A DNA stretch of 64,000 nt from Meghimatium bilineatum (taxonomy: Eukaryota > Mollusca > Gastropoda > Stylommatophora > Philomycidae): positions 57,292,828 to 57,356,827 of the forward strand of contig CM067322.1 of NCBI GenBank assembly GCA_034231615.1. The letters run 5' to 3'. The notes below the pieces were generated by a model. The model did not search any database. It worked only from the letters and a program-made list of their open reading frames with translations, and had not been told where the DNA came from. This document shows positions 34,511 to 45,999 of this stretch, piece after piece. The stretch's first letter is position 1. Each line of letters starts with the position of its first letter. A program made the position numbers and the translations under genes.

Positions 34511-34610
34511 NNNNNNNNNNNNNNNNNNNNNNNNNNNNNNNNNNNNNNNNNNNNNNNNNNNNNNNNNNNNNNNNNNNNNNNNNNNNNNNNNNNNNNNNNN
34601 NNNNNNNNNN
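34511..34610. other. Assembly gap
   Basis: Exactly 100 N. Frames crossing it are meaningless. The round length suggests a placeholder of unknown true size. Confidence 0.99.
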
Positions 34611-34744
34611 GAACGGTGCGTATATAAAATGTAACACACGAAGCACGTGGATAATTTACAATAAAGTATGTATGATAACGTAATATCAAATAATTTATAA
34701 CACGAGGCGATGCCGTGAGAATAGAATAGTAAAGGTATGTCCCA

Positions 34745-35015
34745 TGGCAACAACATGTCGTCGGGGACGACATTAACTCTCCATGTACTAAGTCGCAACA
34801 GCTATTAGATGGGGTGGGCAGTTCCCTTCCTTGCCGTGTTTACCTTTCCCATCCATGTGTAGGGTACCCATTTACAGCTGAGTCACTGGTGGAACGGTCG
34901 TGTCAGGTGAGAAATCACAACCCGAATTGTTTATTAGCCGACGTGGTTTCGAACCTGGCACGCTGTAACTCGGTGATTTGTGCGATAACTATCAACTAGG
35001 CTACCGCGCTTCTCT
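34745..35015 (-). mobile_element. SINE-S3, best copy with A and B boxes
   Basis: On the minus strand the head has TAGCCTAGTTG (A box, 34993-35003) and GGTTCGAAACC (B box, 34945-34955), about 37 bases apart, inside a tRNA-like GAAGCGCGGTAGCCTAGTTG start. The body then follows with blocks shared by copies at 2754, 14430 and 62697. This defines S3 as a tRNA-derived SINE of about 270 bases. Confidence 0.88.
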
Positions 35016-35039
35016 TATAACAGAAGGGACGTGACGCGA

Positions 35040-35398
35040 AGACAAGAGTTAACATCATCTAATGACGGGAGTTATCATGATCTGATGACGTGAACTAACA
35101 AGATCTGATGACGTGAACTAACAAGATCTGATGCAGGGTAATTAACATGATCTGATAACGTGAACTAACAAGAGCTGATCAGGGTAATTAACATGATCCG
35201 ATGACGTGAACTAACAAGATCTGATCAGGCGGTAATTAACATGATCTGATGACGTGAACTAACAAGATCTGATCAGGGTAATTAACATGATCTGATGACG
35301 TGAACTAACAAGATCTGATCAGGGTAATTAACAAGATCTGATGACGTGAACTAACAAGATCTGATCAGGGTAATTAACATGATCCGATGACGTGAGAT
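35040..35398. repeat. 46-bp minisatellite
   Basis: Unit CATGATCTGATGACGTGAAC + TAACAAGATCTGATCAGGGT + AATTAA, about seven copies, with half-length units at the left edge. Confidence 0.93.
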
Positions 35399-35404
35399 AA
35401 ATTA

Positions 35405-35525
35405 AATATATATATATATATATTATATATTGCGTTTTGCGTGGTATAGAGAAATGCTCCTCAACTTTTGTAAGACTGCGGCCCTATTAAAAATTAGTTG
35501 TAAGAGCACGGGCCTGTTCAAAGAA
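35405..35525. mobile_element. Short (TA)n and a possible hAT-like edge
   Basis: TA run at 35407-35430, then GCTCCTCAACTTTTGTAAGA and CTGCGGCCC. TCTCAAC...AGACTGCGGCCC is a common hAT subterminal style. No partner end was identified. Confidence 0.3.
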
Positions 35526-36399
35526 ATTAAATATACTCATAAACTAACTTGACCATTCAAGAAAAAGCTCTCGTCGTCTCGTAGACACGTTACCGTGGCC
35601 CAGTACCAGGCCCGGGCCCGGCGAGTGAGAAAAACTGTTAAGTGATTTTCAAGTTCAGATGTATCTTTAACGCTAGTAATATAGCTGGTTCGATACCTGT
35701 ATCTTTTGTCCTGTAAATATTTACATATTTTCTTCAATAAAAATAATTATCATTCTTTGGTGAGGTTTCTCTTTTTAAACCATGAACGAAGTCGATTCTA
35801 ATCATCTTTTGACATTAAAAATATTTTAAACTCCAGTTTAGGTCATACACACTTAATATATTCTCTCATAAACCTATATATAGCCTACTGGTTCGCAGCC
35901 TATAGGCTATCCAAGGCTACCGACGGTGCTACAGGCCTTCTAGTTAAAACGTAAACATGACCCAGGGGCCAATTTGCGTGAGATCTATTGATTGGCCTTG
36001 GTTATTTTTGACATGTGACTCCAAGTATGTAAATAGCGACATATTAAGAGCCATATTAACATATTAATAATCAAAAACTTGACGTACGGGGTCCTATTTA
36101 ATTATGTTTGAAGGCCTTTACAGCCGATAGCCACAGACTACCACCCCTATTTGGTCACGAAGGTTTTCTGTGGGCTCACCGGCTGAAAGGGTAAAAGCTC
36201 ACCGGCTAAAGCAGTATGAAATGAAAAAAAAAATTCACTCGAGTTTAACTGCCATTTTCTCTCCTGTTATATATTTCATTTTGAGTAGATTTTCAATTTT
36301 TCTTAAGTTGAAAACCGCAACAAGAAACTACTGGTATTTAAATTTTGAGAATAGCATGACACATCATCATTATCATCATCATCGTGTGACATATTATTT
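35526..36399. other. Unassigned spacer
   Basis: Contains a perfect 12-base palindrome AGCCTATAGGCT near 35908 and a doubled GCTCACCGGCT near 36174/36197; no gene recognised. Confidence 0.45.
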
Positions 36400-36860
36400 C
36401 TACAACGTAGACTTCTTTATGGACCTTCTGAATACCTCGCTGTCTTGGGCGAGTTGACCTGCCTCCTCCAGGGACATGTTTAAACAGTCAGACATATCAT
36501 TTGTCTATCGTCGTCTTGGACGGCCTCTTCCTCTGCTTCCTTTTACTCTGCATTCTGCTATTAGTCTTTCCATGTTGTTATGTCTCTTTAGATGACCAAA
36601 GAAATGTCAGCTTTCTTGTTATGATGTTATTTAGGAGCCAGCCCTCTTCGACATTTAATGATTGTAAAGTCCATGTTTCCATACTTCCATGTTTGTGTTT
36701 TAGCTGTCCATGGTATATGCACAATTTTTCTGTAGCATCTCAATTCGAAGGCGACAATGTTTTATGCCACTGTTTTATTTAGAATCCAAGCTTCACAGCC
36801 GTATATTGACACAGGGAATACGTATGTTCCTATAATGCACAGTTTCACTTTGTTACTGAT
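36400..36860 (-). mobile_element. LINE-A copy 3, decayed
   Basis: Plus-strand blocks such as CTGTCTTGGGCGAGTTGACC, GTCGTCTTGGACGGCCTCTT, GTTATGTCTCTTTAGATGAC and CTGTAGCATCTCAATTCGAA align with the LINE-A copy at 51382-51748. The minus strand gives VEEGWLLNNIITRKLTF-like text, with stops. Confidence 0.78.
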
Positions 36861-37029
36861 ACTTTGCCAGATATTTTTCATTTGGACAAGTTTCAAAAAC
36901 GCCATTGCACATCAGTAGCGAAAATTCAGCTGTGAATTTTGAGACGTGTTAACCGGATTAGATTAAAACTGTAAGTTAAAAATGTAGTGAAATATATTAT
37001 TAAAAAGTATATTTTCTACGGATTTACTT

Positions 37030-37175
37030 TCGTCAGATCCCGCTGAAGACGGATGTGTCGGGCCATTGGTGCAAATAAAACATCAACACAGCGCATTTCC
37101 ATTCTCTGGACTATATTCTGTTGGAAATCTAATAAGATCATTATCTTGCTACAAGAGAGATCCAACGGGAGTTTG
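37030..37175 (+). mobile_element. SINE-S2 copy, plus orientation
   Basis: CTGAAGACGGATGTGTCGGG, CCATTGGTGCAAATAAAACA, GCGCATTTCCATTCTCTGGA, TCTTGCTACAAGAGAGATCC, AACGGGAGTTTGCG. Shows the S2 left end at CTGAAGACGG. Confidence 0.82.
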
Positions 37176-37257
37176 CGACTTAACTCTGAAGAAGAGGACG
37201 AACTTTCTTAAGATCAAATATAATTTTAAGCCAAAAAATAGGAGTCTTGTGATATTT

Positions 37258-37395
37258 TCTTCCATAAAATGGGGTCGCTGATTTTTCTCTATAAAATGGG
37301 GTCGCTGGTTTTTCTCTATAAAATGAGGTCGTGGATTTATTTGCTTCTATAAAATGGATTCAAGAGTTTAATTTATTTCTATAAAATGGGGTAGC
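37258..37395. repeat. ~28-bp tandem repeat
   Basis: About five units of TTCTATAAAATGGGGTCGCT with variable T-rich spacers. Confidence 0.8.
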
Positions 37396-37424
37396 TACTA
37401 GAAATTATTAGGAATATATGTTAT

Positions 37425-37755
37425 TCATTCATTCATTTTCCTTTATCGTTGAAGTTAGCGCATAGGGCAGAGGTCAGATCTCTCCAATTCTGTCTGTTCA
37501 AAGCTATTCTGTGCAGTTCTTGGATAGTGTGGATATTGATTGTTTTACATTCTCTAAGTATTGTTCTTCTGAGTGTTTCTTTTGGTCTACCCGTGGCTCT
37601 TTTGCCTGTAGGTATCCATTCAAGAGATTAGTGATGTATTCTGTTGATGTCTCGTGTAGAACATGCCCGATGTAGGAACAACGACGTTTCCTGATAACAT
37701 CACATATGTTACAACCCATTATAAATATACAAATGTTCTCATTAAGAAAAGCCAC
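37425..37755 (-). mobile_element. LINE-E C-terminal copy 1
   Basis: Minus frame: IRKRRCSYIGHVLHETSTEY, ITNLLNGYLQAKE, QKKHSEEQY...; frame-shifted relative to GKRARGRPKETLRRT in copy 2 (46838-47085). 3' tail is (AATG)n, seen here as CATTCATTCATT at 37425. Confidence 0.78.
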
Positions 37756-38639
37756 TGAGAGACATTTTATAAATTAAAAACTTGAGTATCCTCCCCTAAG
37801 CCAATATTTAATTGTTCTGTATTGCTTCTATATTCCAAAACGATAATAATGTTCTTGGAATCATATGACTTTCCAGAGAGAAAGAGGGCAGTTTTCTGTT
37901 GTTTTCTCCATCAATGAAAGAAAACAATCAGAACTTTTTTACTCGATGAAACACGTTCTGGAAGAATGCTACTCAAGACTACAATCTAGATGTGACTTTC
38001 ATACGGTGTATCTGTAACTCAAACGCCGTTAGAAACTATCCTATGACAAGATTCTAAGCAAGCAGTGTGTGAGAAATGTTGCCTGTTACAGACCGGTGCG
38101 CCTCGAAAATGTTCCTGATTTATGTGTTTCTAGTAGGTGGAAAACAAATCACAGGCTCTGTATTTGCTGTGGTGCTGAAACATCTCGTATGGTATTAACA
38201 GACTTCGGGAATTCGTTTGTTTGTTTTACGGGATTTTATTTTTCTTTGTTGCTGATAAGCAAATGTAGTTCCGACAAGCAAATCCTGGAAAGGTAGATCA
38301 GTAAACCGCTTTTCAGTATCCTCTCGATTTTCTCCACGTGACTCCCATGTAATAGACCCGTCACGTAATTGTCAAGGTGCTGTGGCATTTCATTAAAGTT
38401 GCTAAAAACATTGTTTTTTATCTTTGATCTTAGAATCTTGTTATGGGGTTTGTTTGTATTCAATTCGAAGAACACGGCTTCCTTCAAGTCGAGCTCCATC
38501 TACTGCTTTTTCTCGGTACCTGACATGTGCCCACGAAAGTGATTGATTACTTCTGCCACATGTACAAAATAGTCTGAAAATTAAGAAAATGGTGGGAAGG
38601 TAAAATAAAAGTATGAAAAAATTAGTTGTTTTTTTCAAG
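37756..38639. other. Unassigned spacer
   Basis: No recognised element; short frames only. Confidence 0.5.
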
Positions 38640-38740
38640 TGTGTTTTCTCAAACTCCCACTGGATCTCTCTTGGAACAGAACACAGGCATACTCGATTTC
38701 TAGATGATGTAATCCAGAGAACGGGGACACGTTGTGTGAG
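38640..38740 (-). mobile_element. SINE-S2, tail-side fragment
   Basis: TTTCTCAAACTCCCACTGGA, TCTCTCTTGGAACAG, GATGTAATCCAGAGAACGGG, ACGTTGTGTGAG. Confidence 0.75.
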
Positions 38741-39358
38741 TTGTACGTTATTTTATGTATGTGCTTCAATTAATCTTCACCGTTGAGTTGTTATGAGTTA
38801 TGGATGCTGGTTATCGTCGTCCCATATCATATGTGCTCGACCCCAATCTCAATAAACTTATCATACGGCAGCGGCCCACGGCTGCAGCTCGTATCTTCAA
38901 TTTACTTTTATATTACCTCCTTACACTATTACCCGTGTTACTTTCTTTCCAATTCACATTTACTTTTCTTAATTATCTCTACATCCTTCTGATTATGACC
39001 ACAGATTATACCATCTGCTGTCGTCATAGGAAGGTATCATTTTCTAAAAGACGAGTACAAATCACATACTAAGTGAGAACTTTCGGGAACACGGACTGAA
39101 TATGATGCTCGTGTTATCTAATAATGTGATAGGGTTAATTTTGGGCAGGTCCGTCACGAGATTTATGGGCTGAGGGTGACAATATTACATTGTGAAAGTG
39201 GATGAAGCTAGAAAGATGTACAAGGATGAGGAGGAGATACATACGGATATGGAAGGATTAGAATATGTACGATGATAAGGGTGGATGTAGGTAGGTATAT
39301 AACTAGAATGGTTGTGTAGAGGAAAGTAGATAAAATTGCAGATAATGAGACAAACGGA

Positions 39359-39390
<32 letters not shown>

Positions 39391-39474
39391 AGTGGGCGGG
39401 GGAGGAAGATTTTCCGAAGGATTAATAAATGTAATAGAAATATAATTGCATAGTATACTTTAGTTGCGTGAAGT
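38741..39474. other. Spacer with (GA)n
   Basis: AG run at 39361-39382; GGAT-rich sequence at about 39190-39300. No gene recognised. Confidence 0.55.
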
Positions 39475-40115
39475 TTTGATGTCGTCATAGTGTATTTAGA
39501 GCTTTATATTATTTACATTTGATGTCGTCATAGTGTATTTATAGCTTATACTGTTTTACATTTGATGTCGTCATAGTGTATTTAGAGCTTATACTGTTTT
39601 ACATTTGATGTCATAGTGTATTTAGAGCTTATACTGTTTTACATTTGATGTCATAGTGTATTTAGAGCTTATACTGTTTTACATTTGATGTCGTCATAGT
39701 GTATTTAGAGCTTATACTGTTTTACATTTATTTCGTCATAGTGTATTTAAAGCTTATACTGTTTTACATGTGATGTCGTCATAGTGTATTTAGAGCTTAT
39801 ACTGTTTTACATTTGATGTCGTCATAGTGTATTTAGAGCTTATACTGTTTTACATTTGATTTCGTCATAGTGTATTTAGAGCTTATACTGTTTTATATTT
39901 GATTTCGTCATAGTGTATTTAGAGCTTATACTGTTTTACATTTGATTTCGTCATAGTGTATTTAGAGCTTATACTGTTTTACATTTGATTTCGTCATAGT
40001 GTATTTAGAGCTTATACTGTTTTACATTTGATTTCGTCATAGTGTATTTAGAGCTTATACTGTTTTACATTTGATTTCGTCATAGTGTATTTAGAGCTTA
40101 TACTGTTTTACAGGT
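39475..40115. repeat. 43-bp minisatellite, ~15 units
   Basis: Unit GATGTCGTCATAGTGTATTT + AGAGCTTATACTGTTTTACA + TTT. The first half of the array carries GATGTCGTC or a 3-base deletion (GATGTCATAG); the second half is fixed for GATTTCGTC, so two subtypes are spatially separated. Confidence 0.96.
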
Positions 40116-40254
40116 AATGTAGCAGTTTCACATATATCAATACAAATGTTGAGGGGGGTGGGGAAAGAGCACACAAAAAGGATTTGAAATTGGGGCTACA
40201 GACCCGTGGAGAGGATCCTCAAAAAGGTTGCTATGAGTACGTCCAGGTGGTCCT

Positions 40255-40595
40255 CAGCAGAAATGTGGCTATGTAAACGTCTAGGGAATCGTCAGAAAGA
40301 TGGTTATGTAAACGTCTAGGGAATCTTTAGAAAGATGGTTATGTAAACGTCTAGGAAATCTTCAGAAAGATGGTTATATAAACTTCTAGGAAATCTTCAG
40401 AAAGGTGGTTATATAAACTTCTAGGAAATCTTCAGAAAGATGGTTATGTAAACTTCTAGGAAAACTTCAGAAAGATGGTTATGTAAACTTCTAGGAAAAC
40501 TTCAGAAAGATGGTTATGTAAACTTCTAGGAAAACTTCAGAAAGGTGGTTATGTAAACTTCTAGGAAAACTTCAGAAAGATGGTTATGTGAACGA
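40255..40595. repeat. 35-bp minisatellite, ~10 units
   Basis: Unit CTTCTAGGAAAACTTCAGAA + AGATGGTTATGTAAA, with an early subtype ACGTCTAGGGAATC. Confidence 0.94.
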
Positions 40596-41009
40596 TAGAT
40601 TTATGGCAACACTCCCAAAGTAAGTGAAAAACTGAATTCAAATATTCGTGTTAGGATCCAGGAGGGTCACAGACAAAGATTTTCCCAAAATTCTGCTTTG
40701 GGCCAAAATAAGTTAAGACTGTAGTAGACCCATGTAGCGACATGTTATTGTTTAGATACACATTTACTGTGGAGCTTTTGATGATTTATTACGTTCCAAC
40801 CCAGCCCGTAAACCTGGTAACATCGGATGGAATGATATGCGGAGCTATTTATGAAGGACTTCTGACTCGCTATTTTGACATTATAAATGTATTATGACAG
40901 GAATGTCTTTGTCTGCGTTGCTTTTCTTTGCAAGTAATATATTAGATTATGTAATTAACGTGGAACAACACATTTGGAATCTAATGGAATCCGATGAAGA
41001 AACACGAGA
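40596..41009. other. Unassigned spacer
   Basis: No recognised feature. Confidence 0.5.
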
Positions 41010-41436
41010 ATCTAGATCTGTGGTTCCCTAAAATTTCTCAGCTCACGCCCCTTAGACATTTTGCAAAGGTCATACCTCCCCCCTTCTTTTATACCCCCAA
41101 ATTAGTCATACCCATACCTTTCAACCATGTCACAATTCCAGGAAATTACAGGTCTAACTGAGCACGCGGCGTGGCGTAGGTAAAACAATGTGTCCTACTT
41201 GTTTTCAGTACGAGACTTTCATAAGGTCATACTCAAATAAACTGTATACAAATTATTTGTATTTTGAACAGTCTTTATTTCTTTTGTCTTCTCTTAAATA
41301 CATTACTTTGTAACGTGCTTATATTTTTTTTTTACTGAAATGCAACTCTGCCTTTTATGCACTACATTCCTAAGTCGTTTTGCGGTGAAACCCCCCCCCC
41401 TTCCACAAAATCAGTATTGGAGCCACTGACCTAGCT
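41010..41436. mobile_element. hAT-like non-autonomous element with 8-bp target duplication
   Basis: Starts CTGTGGTTCCCTAAAATTTC at 41018 and ends ATTGGAGCCACTG at 41428; the termini are imperfect inverted repeats of the CAGTGGYTCC type. Flanks ATCTAGAT (41010-41017) and ACCTAGCT (41429-41436) match at 6 of 8 positions, as expected for an aged hAT target duplication. Internal C-rich blocks (CCTCCCCCC, a C10 run near 41391) are typical. No transposase frame. Confidence 0.7.
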
Positions 41437-41523
41437 TTTTTAGGGCGACCTTGCTTTATGCCATAACTGTGAACAGATAAAGAAAAAAATCCACATTACA
41501 AATGAGAACTTTCAGAAAATAAG

Positions 41524-41657
<134 letters not shown>

Positions 41658-41689
41658 GCACAGAAAAACATGCAGACATAATGAGATTA

Positions 41690-42054
41690 TGCGGAATAAT
41701 GAAAACTGCATTAAAATAGCATCATCAAGTGCCGTCTTTGCAACGAAATTTGGCTGCAACGGTCCTCCAATATCATATGACTCTTGTTTTGTTGGTGCAC
41801 TCTGCTAGACTGTAACCTGTCCAACTCGCGATGTTTCCCTCCCGCTTATATTTCTTCTTACCTGTTGCTTGCCTGCACTCAAGTCTGCCGTCAAGTAATG
41901 CCTTCGATGTATCATGTCTTTTCGTATGCCCAAAATACTGTATTTGTTCATTTTTATTTCCTTTAATGGTTCTTTTTTTCATACACAGTGTTGTCAGAAC
42001 CACTTTGTTCACTTTCTTCTCTGTCCATGAAGATATCTATATTCCTCCATACAA
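41690..42054 (-). mobile_element. LINE-H C-terminus (copy 2), distal part
   Basis: Minus strand reads SSWTEKKVNKVVLTTLCMKK, NEQIQYFGHTKRHDTSKALL, DGRLECRQATGKKKYKREGN and [10 protein letters not shown]. The KYKREGN and CRVHYQKK/ECTNK blocks and the following CAACCTTCGTTACA-like strip are shared with copy 3 at 48610. Its upstream continuation is at 42607-42660, across an inserted LINE-I. Confidence 0.8.
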
Positions 42055-42606
42055 TCAATAATCAATAAACCCGTAACCCTTCAGGGTCATAGGGATACCA
42101 CATTGGATGATACAGCACACAGAGTCCTCCTGCGAATTCTATCCTCAGCGATGCGGATGAGTGTGGAAATATCTTGTCCTGTCCATTCCTTAATGCTATC
42201 TGTTCATGCCTTTATTTTCCTCCTCTGCTTCTTCCGCCTTTTACAGTTCCCTGCAGTATGGTTTTTTGACAAGGTATCATGTCTGTATACATGTCCAAAC
42301 GATGCTAGTTTTCGTCGTTTCGCTATTGAAAGCAATGGTTCTTGTACACTTGCATACATCTCTATTTTATTTCTTACGTACACATTGGTCTAATGTTCCC
42401 TATAGGAAATTCGTAGAATTCGTCTGTAGCATTTGTACTAGAAAGCCTGTAATCGTCTCTCCATGTCTGCAGTGAATGTCCAACTCTCACAACCATACAG
42501 TACAACAGAAAGCACCAGCGACTTATACAGTTTGACTTTCACTCCAAAACTGATTGTGCTTTTCCAAACCACCATTAGCCTTAACAAGGACGATAAAACC
42601 ATCTCC
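42055..42606 (-). mobile_element. LINE-I copy 2, nested in LINE-H
   Basis: Minus strand: LSSLLRLMVVWKSTISFGVK, VKLYKSLVLSVVLYGCESWT, FTADMERRLQAF, then after shifts RILISYREHWTNV, AKRRKLASFGHV-like text and a decayed end. Flanked by ATTCCTCCATACAA at 42041-42054 and 42607-42620, a 14-base direct repeat that reads as a target-site duplication. 5'-truncated, about 550 bases. Confidence 0.82.
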
Positions 42607-42660
42607 ATTCCTCCATACAAATACATCTCTAGGCATAAATTTGTCATCTAGTTATCTGTT
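42607..42660 (-). mobile_element. LINE-H copy 2, proximal part
   Basis: Minus strand reads CLEMYLYGGMEM, the FEMWVYRRML position of LINE-H. With 42036-42054 (LYGG then ISSWTEKK) it restores one continuous LINE-H order once LINE-I is removed. Confidence 0.65.
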
Positions 42661-43059
42661 CATTATTCATAGGACATACGTTGGACCGTAACGTAAGAAA
42701 AAGTCATTGTTCTTTTATTTATTACTATTTATTATTTTTTTACATTTATAATTAGGTTTTAACATTAACCTTAGTGCTTTATATATTATTTATCGCTTTT
42801 TTGGCATACTCTAAAAGAGGTACAGTTCTACAGCGAATACATTTAAATTGGTCGTGGTGGTAAATTTACCTAAATCGTATTTGTATTTATTTTTGATGAT
42901 TATATTCTCAGATATAACAAAAAAATCTACGTACATGGTTGAAAGGGGCATACATTACAACAAAAGGTATAAATTAAATGATCAAATCTACACATGCTTT
43001 AAGAGAGAGGTCAGGGAACACAGTAAGATATTGTTATGTTCGCTTTTATCTCCAGGAAT
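42661..43059. other. Unassigned AT-rich spacer
   Basis: No recognised feature. Confidence 0.5.
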
Positions 43060-43205
43060 TACGAGCAATAGAACTTTTGTATCATTGTATGCACTGTAGA
43101 TGATTCTTCGGAGTTTTATTTCATACCGAGAATAGCTCGACTCTCAGCTGATTGCAATGCTTTGAGAAGAAGCCCCCTACTCAGAGAGTGGATACAAACA
43201 TAATT
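43060..43205. repeat. Dispersed repeat R2, copy 2
   Basis: AGCAATAGAACTTTTGTATC, TTCTTCGGAGTTTTATTTCA, GAAGCCCCCTACTCAGAGAG align with 30585-30785. Confidence 0.7.
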
Positions 43206-43261
43206 GTGCAGATGAAATACTGTGCTGTTGTCTTAATGAAAAGTCTAACGTATTGGCATGA

Positions 43262-43470
43262 TATCTAATAGAGGTTTGCTGAAGCATGGTGACTGGTTTG
43301 ATGCGCCATAGGTAAGGCGCTCATTAATTTACTACAGGTTTGCTGATGCATAGTGACTGCACTGGTCTAATATGTCACTGGTAAGACCTTCATTAATTTA
43401 CTAGTCGTTTGCTGATGCATGGTGGCTGGTCATATGTGCAGCTTGAAAGGCCTTCAGACATTCCGCGTGT
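43262..43470. repeat. ~70-bp tandem triplicate
   Basis: Three units of GGTTTGCTGATGCATGGTGA...GGTAAGGC...CATTAATTTACTA; the third is diverged. Confidence 0.75.
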
Positions 43471-43497
43471 AGGAGAGTTTAATCAAATGATTGTTCC

Positions 43498-43690
43498 GGT
43501 GACATATTTCCAGAACGTTCGTTACCAGCGATCTGAGCTCACATTTCTGGGCAATTTTACCTGCCGAAATTTGAATTGACTCTTATCCATCGTCATCTTG
43601 GGAATACCTTACCCTTGTTACGACAAACCATATTCTCCACTATTGATTTGCCCATGCTGTTATGTCTCTTTTTAGGGTAAAACCTAAGCT
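43498..43690 (-). mobile_element. LINE-A copy 4, decayed end
   Basis: Plus strand GTGACATATTTCCAGAACGT, CTTATCCATCGTCATCTTGG and GCTGTTATGTCTCTTTTTAG parallel the LINE-A copy at 51382-51748. Confidence 0.65.
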
Positions 43691-43890
43691 TTGATCATAA
43701 AATAAGAATACGAAATATGGACGGAGACATTGTCCAATGGGAAATAGTTGGAAATGAAAATAGTGTAAATTAAAATAGAGAACTAATATTCTGAACCAAA
43801 TACTAAAGATGTGATGTTGTATGGTTCAGAAACAGAGAAAATAATAACTTGAAGACTAATAAGACACTCAGAAAACTATAGAATCATTTA
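43691..43890 (+). mobile_element. LINE fragment (thumb segment)
   Basis: Contains DVMLYGSETEKI at about 43810-43845, the YGSET box of LINE reverse transcriptases, followed by LRKL-like text. Too short to assign a family. Confidence 0.45.
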
Positions 43891-44624
43891 TGCTTTTTAC
43901 TATTAAGGCTTTCAATAGTATGTGCAGCGCTGATACTATGAATTTTTGCTCACTAGACAATTTTCTCCCAACCATCCTTTACTTAAACTAAACTTATTTT
44001 GGATGTGGTATTGCACATTACTTTTGTGGCTTCCTCCCTGGGAGCCCGCACCATTCGACCATACCTAGTTTCGAGAATCTATATGAGAAATTATTAAGAA
44101 AATGGTAACTCGACTTGAGCTGTAGCCAGTCTAATCGGCATCATTTCCAATTGTGAAAGTTAGCGCATGATCAATTCCATCACAGAGTGTCACTGAAGAA
44201 AGTAAAAACGCATCGAAAGAAAAGACACACATACATGGAGTCATGAGTCAGAGAACAGGTGGAATACATGGCGTCAGAGAACAGGTGCAGACGTTCCACA
44301 ACATCCTATCCTGAACAGATCACAGCAAACTATCACCTTCTGCAGTTGCACATGACACTGTAGACTACAAGTACATCTCAACAAATCACAGGTTGTCCAT
44401 ACTGACCAATGTCCATATCAAAGTTGTCCTTAGACTCCAGACCACATCCTACAGACATATTCACTCTTTGGCGACATGAGAACTAAAACCTGGCCCTAAT
44501 AGACAATATTGTAAATGAAACTATAGGACCACAGTGAGTACCTCTTGCTGACGACTGCATTCATAAAGCAGCCGAGGTGCCTGTATAGACTGCTGAGCAT
44601 AGGAAACCTACCGCAGAATAAAAT
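43891..44624. other. Unassigned spacer
   Basis: A short direct repeat CAGAGAACAGGTG occurs twice at about 44252/44277; otherwise nothing. Confidence 0.5.
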
Positions 44625-45010
44625 AGAACATAAAAAAAAACATTGAAACAAAGAAAATAACAAAGGATACAAATAACAACAATCATACAGCTGAGAAACA
44701 CAGAAACAACAGATATGCAACTAACAGAAAACACAAACAGACATACACTAAACGTACATCTAAAACGTATCTAAAAACAACAAATATAGAACTAATAAAC
44801 ACAAAACATATAACTAGCAAACGCAAACATACATCAAACAATTACCATACAACTTACAAACAACATGTGGACAACCAAATAACTAACATACAACAGACAC
44901 CAATCATACAACAAACAAACAAAACATTCAACTGACAAACACACAAACAACTAACTTAAAACTAACAAACAAAATAAGCAATTGCCAAGTAACAAGCAAA
45001 CATCAAACAA
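44625..45010. repeat. Diffuse AACAAAC-rich tract
   Basis: Irregular repeats of ACTAACAAACACAAACATAC style, strongly A/C-biased on the plus strand. Confidence 0.65.
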
Positions 45011-45159
45011 ACTAAAGTTGAATAAATGAAAATTAAAAACAAATAGCCATGCCACACAAAGAAAATCCATCATGTGAATGATACAATATACGATAAGCAT
45101 ATTAAAGACAGAAAGAATGAACATCGTCAGCTCGCCTAGACCACTTAGCATAGATATTT

Positions 45160-45665
45160 CAAAATTAGGCAGGTCCTAGAGTTCAAATACATGGGAAGCA
45201 CTTTTTCTAACGATAACAGATTTGATATAGAAATGAAAACAAGATGCTAGAAGGCAAACGCATTAAGATACCAAATGACACGGTTACAGAAACACCTGAG
45301 TACCAGCATGGAAGTTAAAAGGCAGATTATAAATAGAAAATCGTACCAACCCTATGCTACCAATGTTAAGCATGGATCATATCTAAGGTGCAAGAGATGA
45401 AGATCATAGTGTAGAAGATAAGGTGCTTGAGAAAACCCATCAACGATACCAAAGGGAAATAATGAGAAAAACTGATATCAGACAAATGGTAGGAACCAGG
45501 TTTATCATAACATAAATTTTAAAAAAAATATGTTTCAGCCATCTTAATACTCGTAGACTGAAGCCCAGTCGGCTACCACTTTGCAATTAAAGAGTATAAG
45601 ATCTAGTCTGAGAAGGGCAAGAGACAAATGACTATACACCATCAAAAAAATAATACAGCAACCAC
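45160..45665 (+). mobile_element. LINE-G thumb to C-terminus
   Basis: VLEFKYMGSTFSNDNRFDIE, MKTRC-stop-KANALRYQMT, STSMEVKRQIINRKS, then IRQMVGT, FQPS and EYKSSLRRARDK followed by LYTIKKI. Matches the FKYLGS, ...VKxQIY, IRQMVGx, RARDKWLxTIKE order of LINE reverse transcriptase C-termini. Many stops. Confidence 0.7.
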
Positions 45666-45999
45666 GAGCTTAGAACAGGGTTGCCAGATGGGTAAAATTG
45701 TTTATGGCAAAATTTTTCGAAAAAAATTTGCCAAATTGGTAAATTGTATACAAAACTACATAGATATAACAAAAAGTTTGAATTTAACTTAATGCAGGTA
45801 AAAGTTATAACAATAATAAATTAATTTACAAGAATATGTTATATTGGTTGACGGATGTGTCGTTTAAACCAGTTTAGAAAGAAAGAATATACCTTCAACA
45901 ACATTACTTGCTAGTGTGAGAATTAAAATATTAATAACTTTAAATAACAAAATATGAAAAAATGTATGCATATTCATATTTGAAAACAAATATGCAATT
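45666..45999. other. Unassigned spacer
   Basis: A/T-rich; nothing recognised. Confidence 0.5.

Noticed and set aside
39475..40115. CRISPR-like array of 43-bp units
   Set aside because: Pure head-to-tail minisatellite, no spacers.
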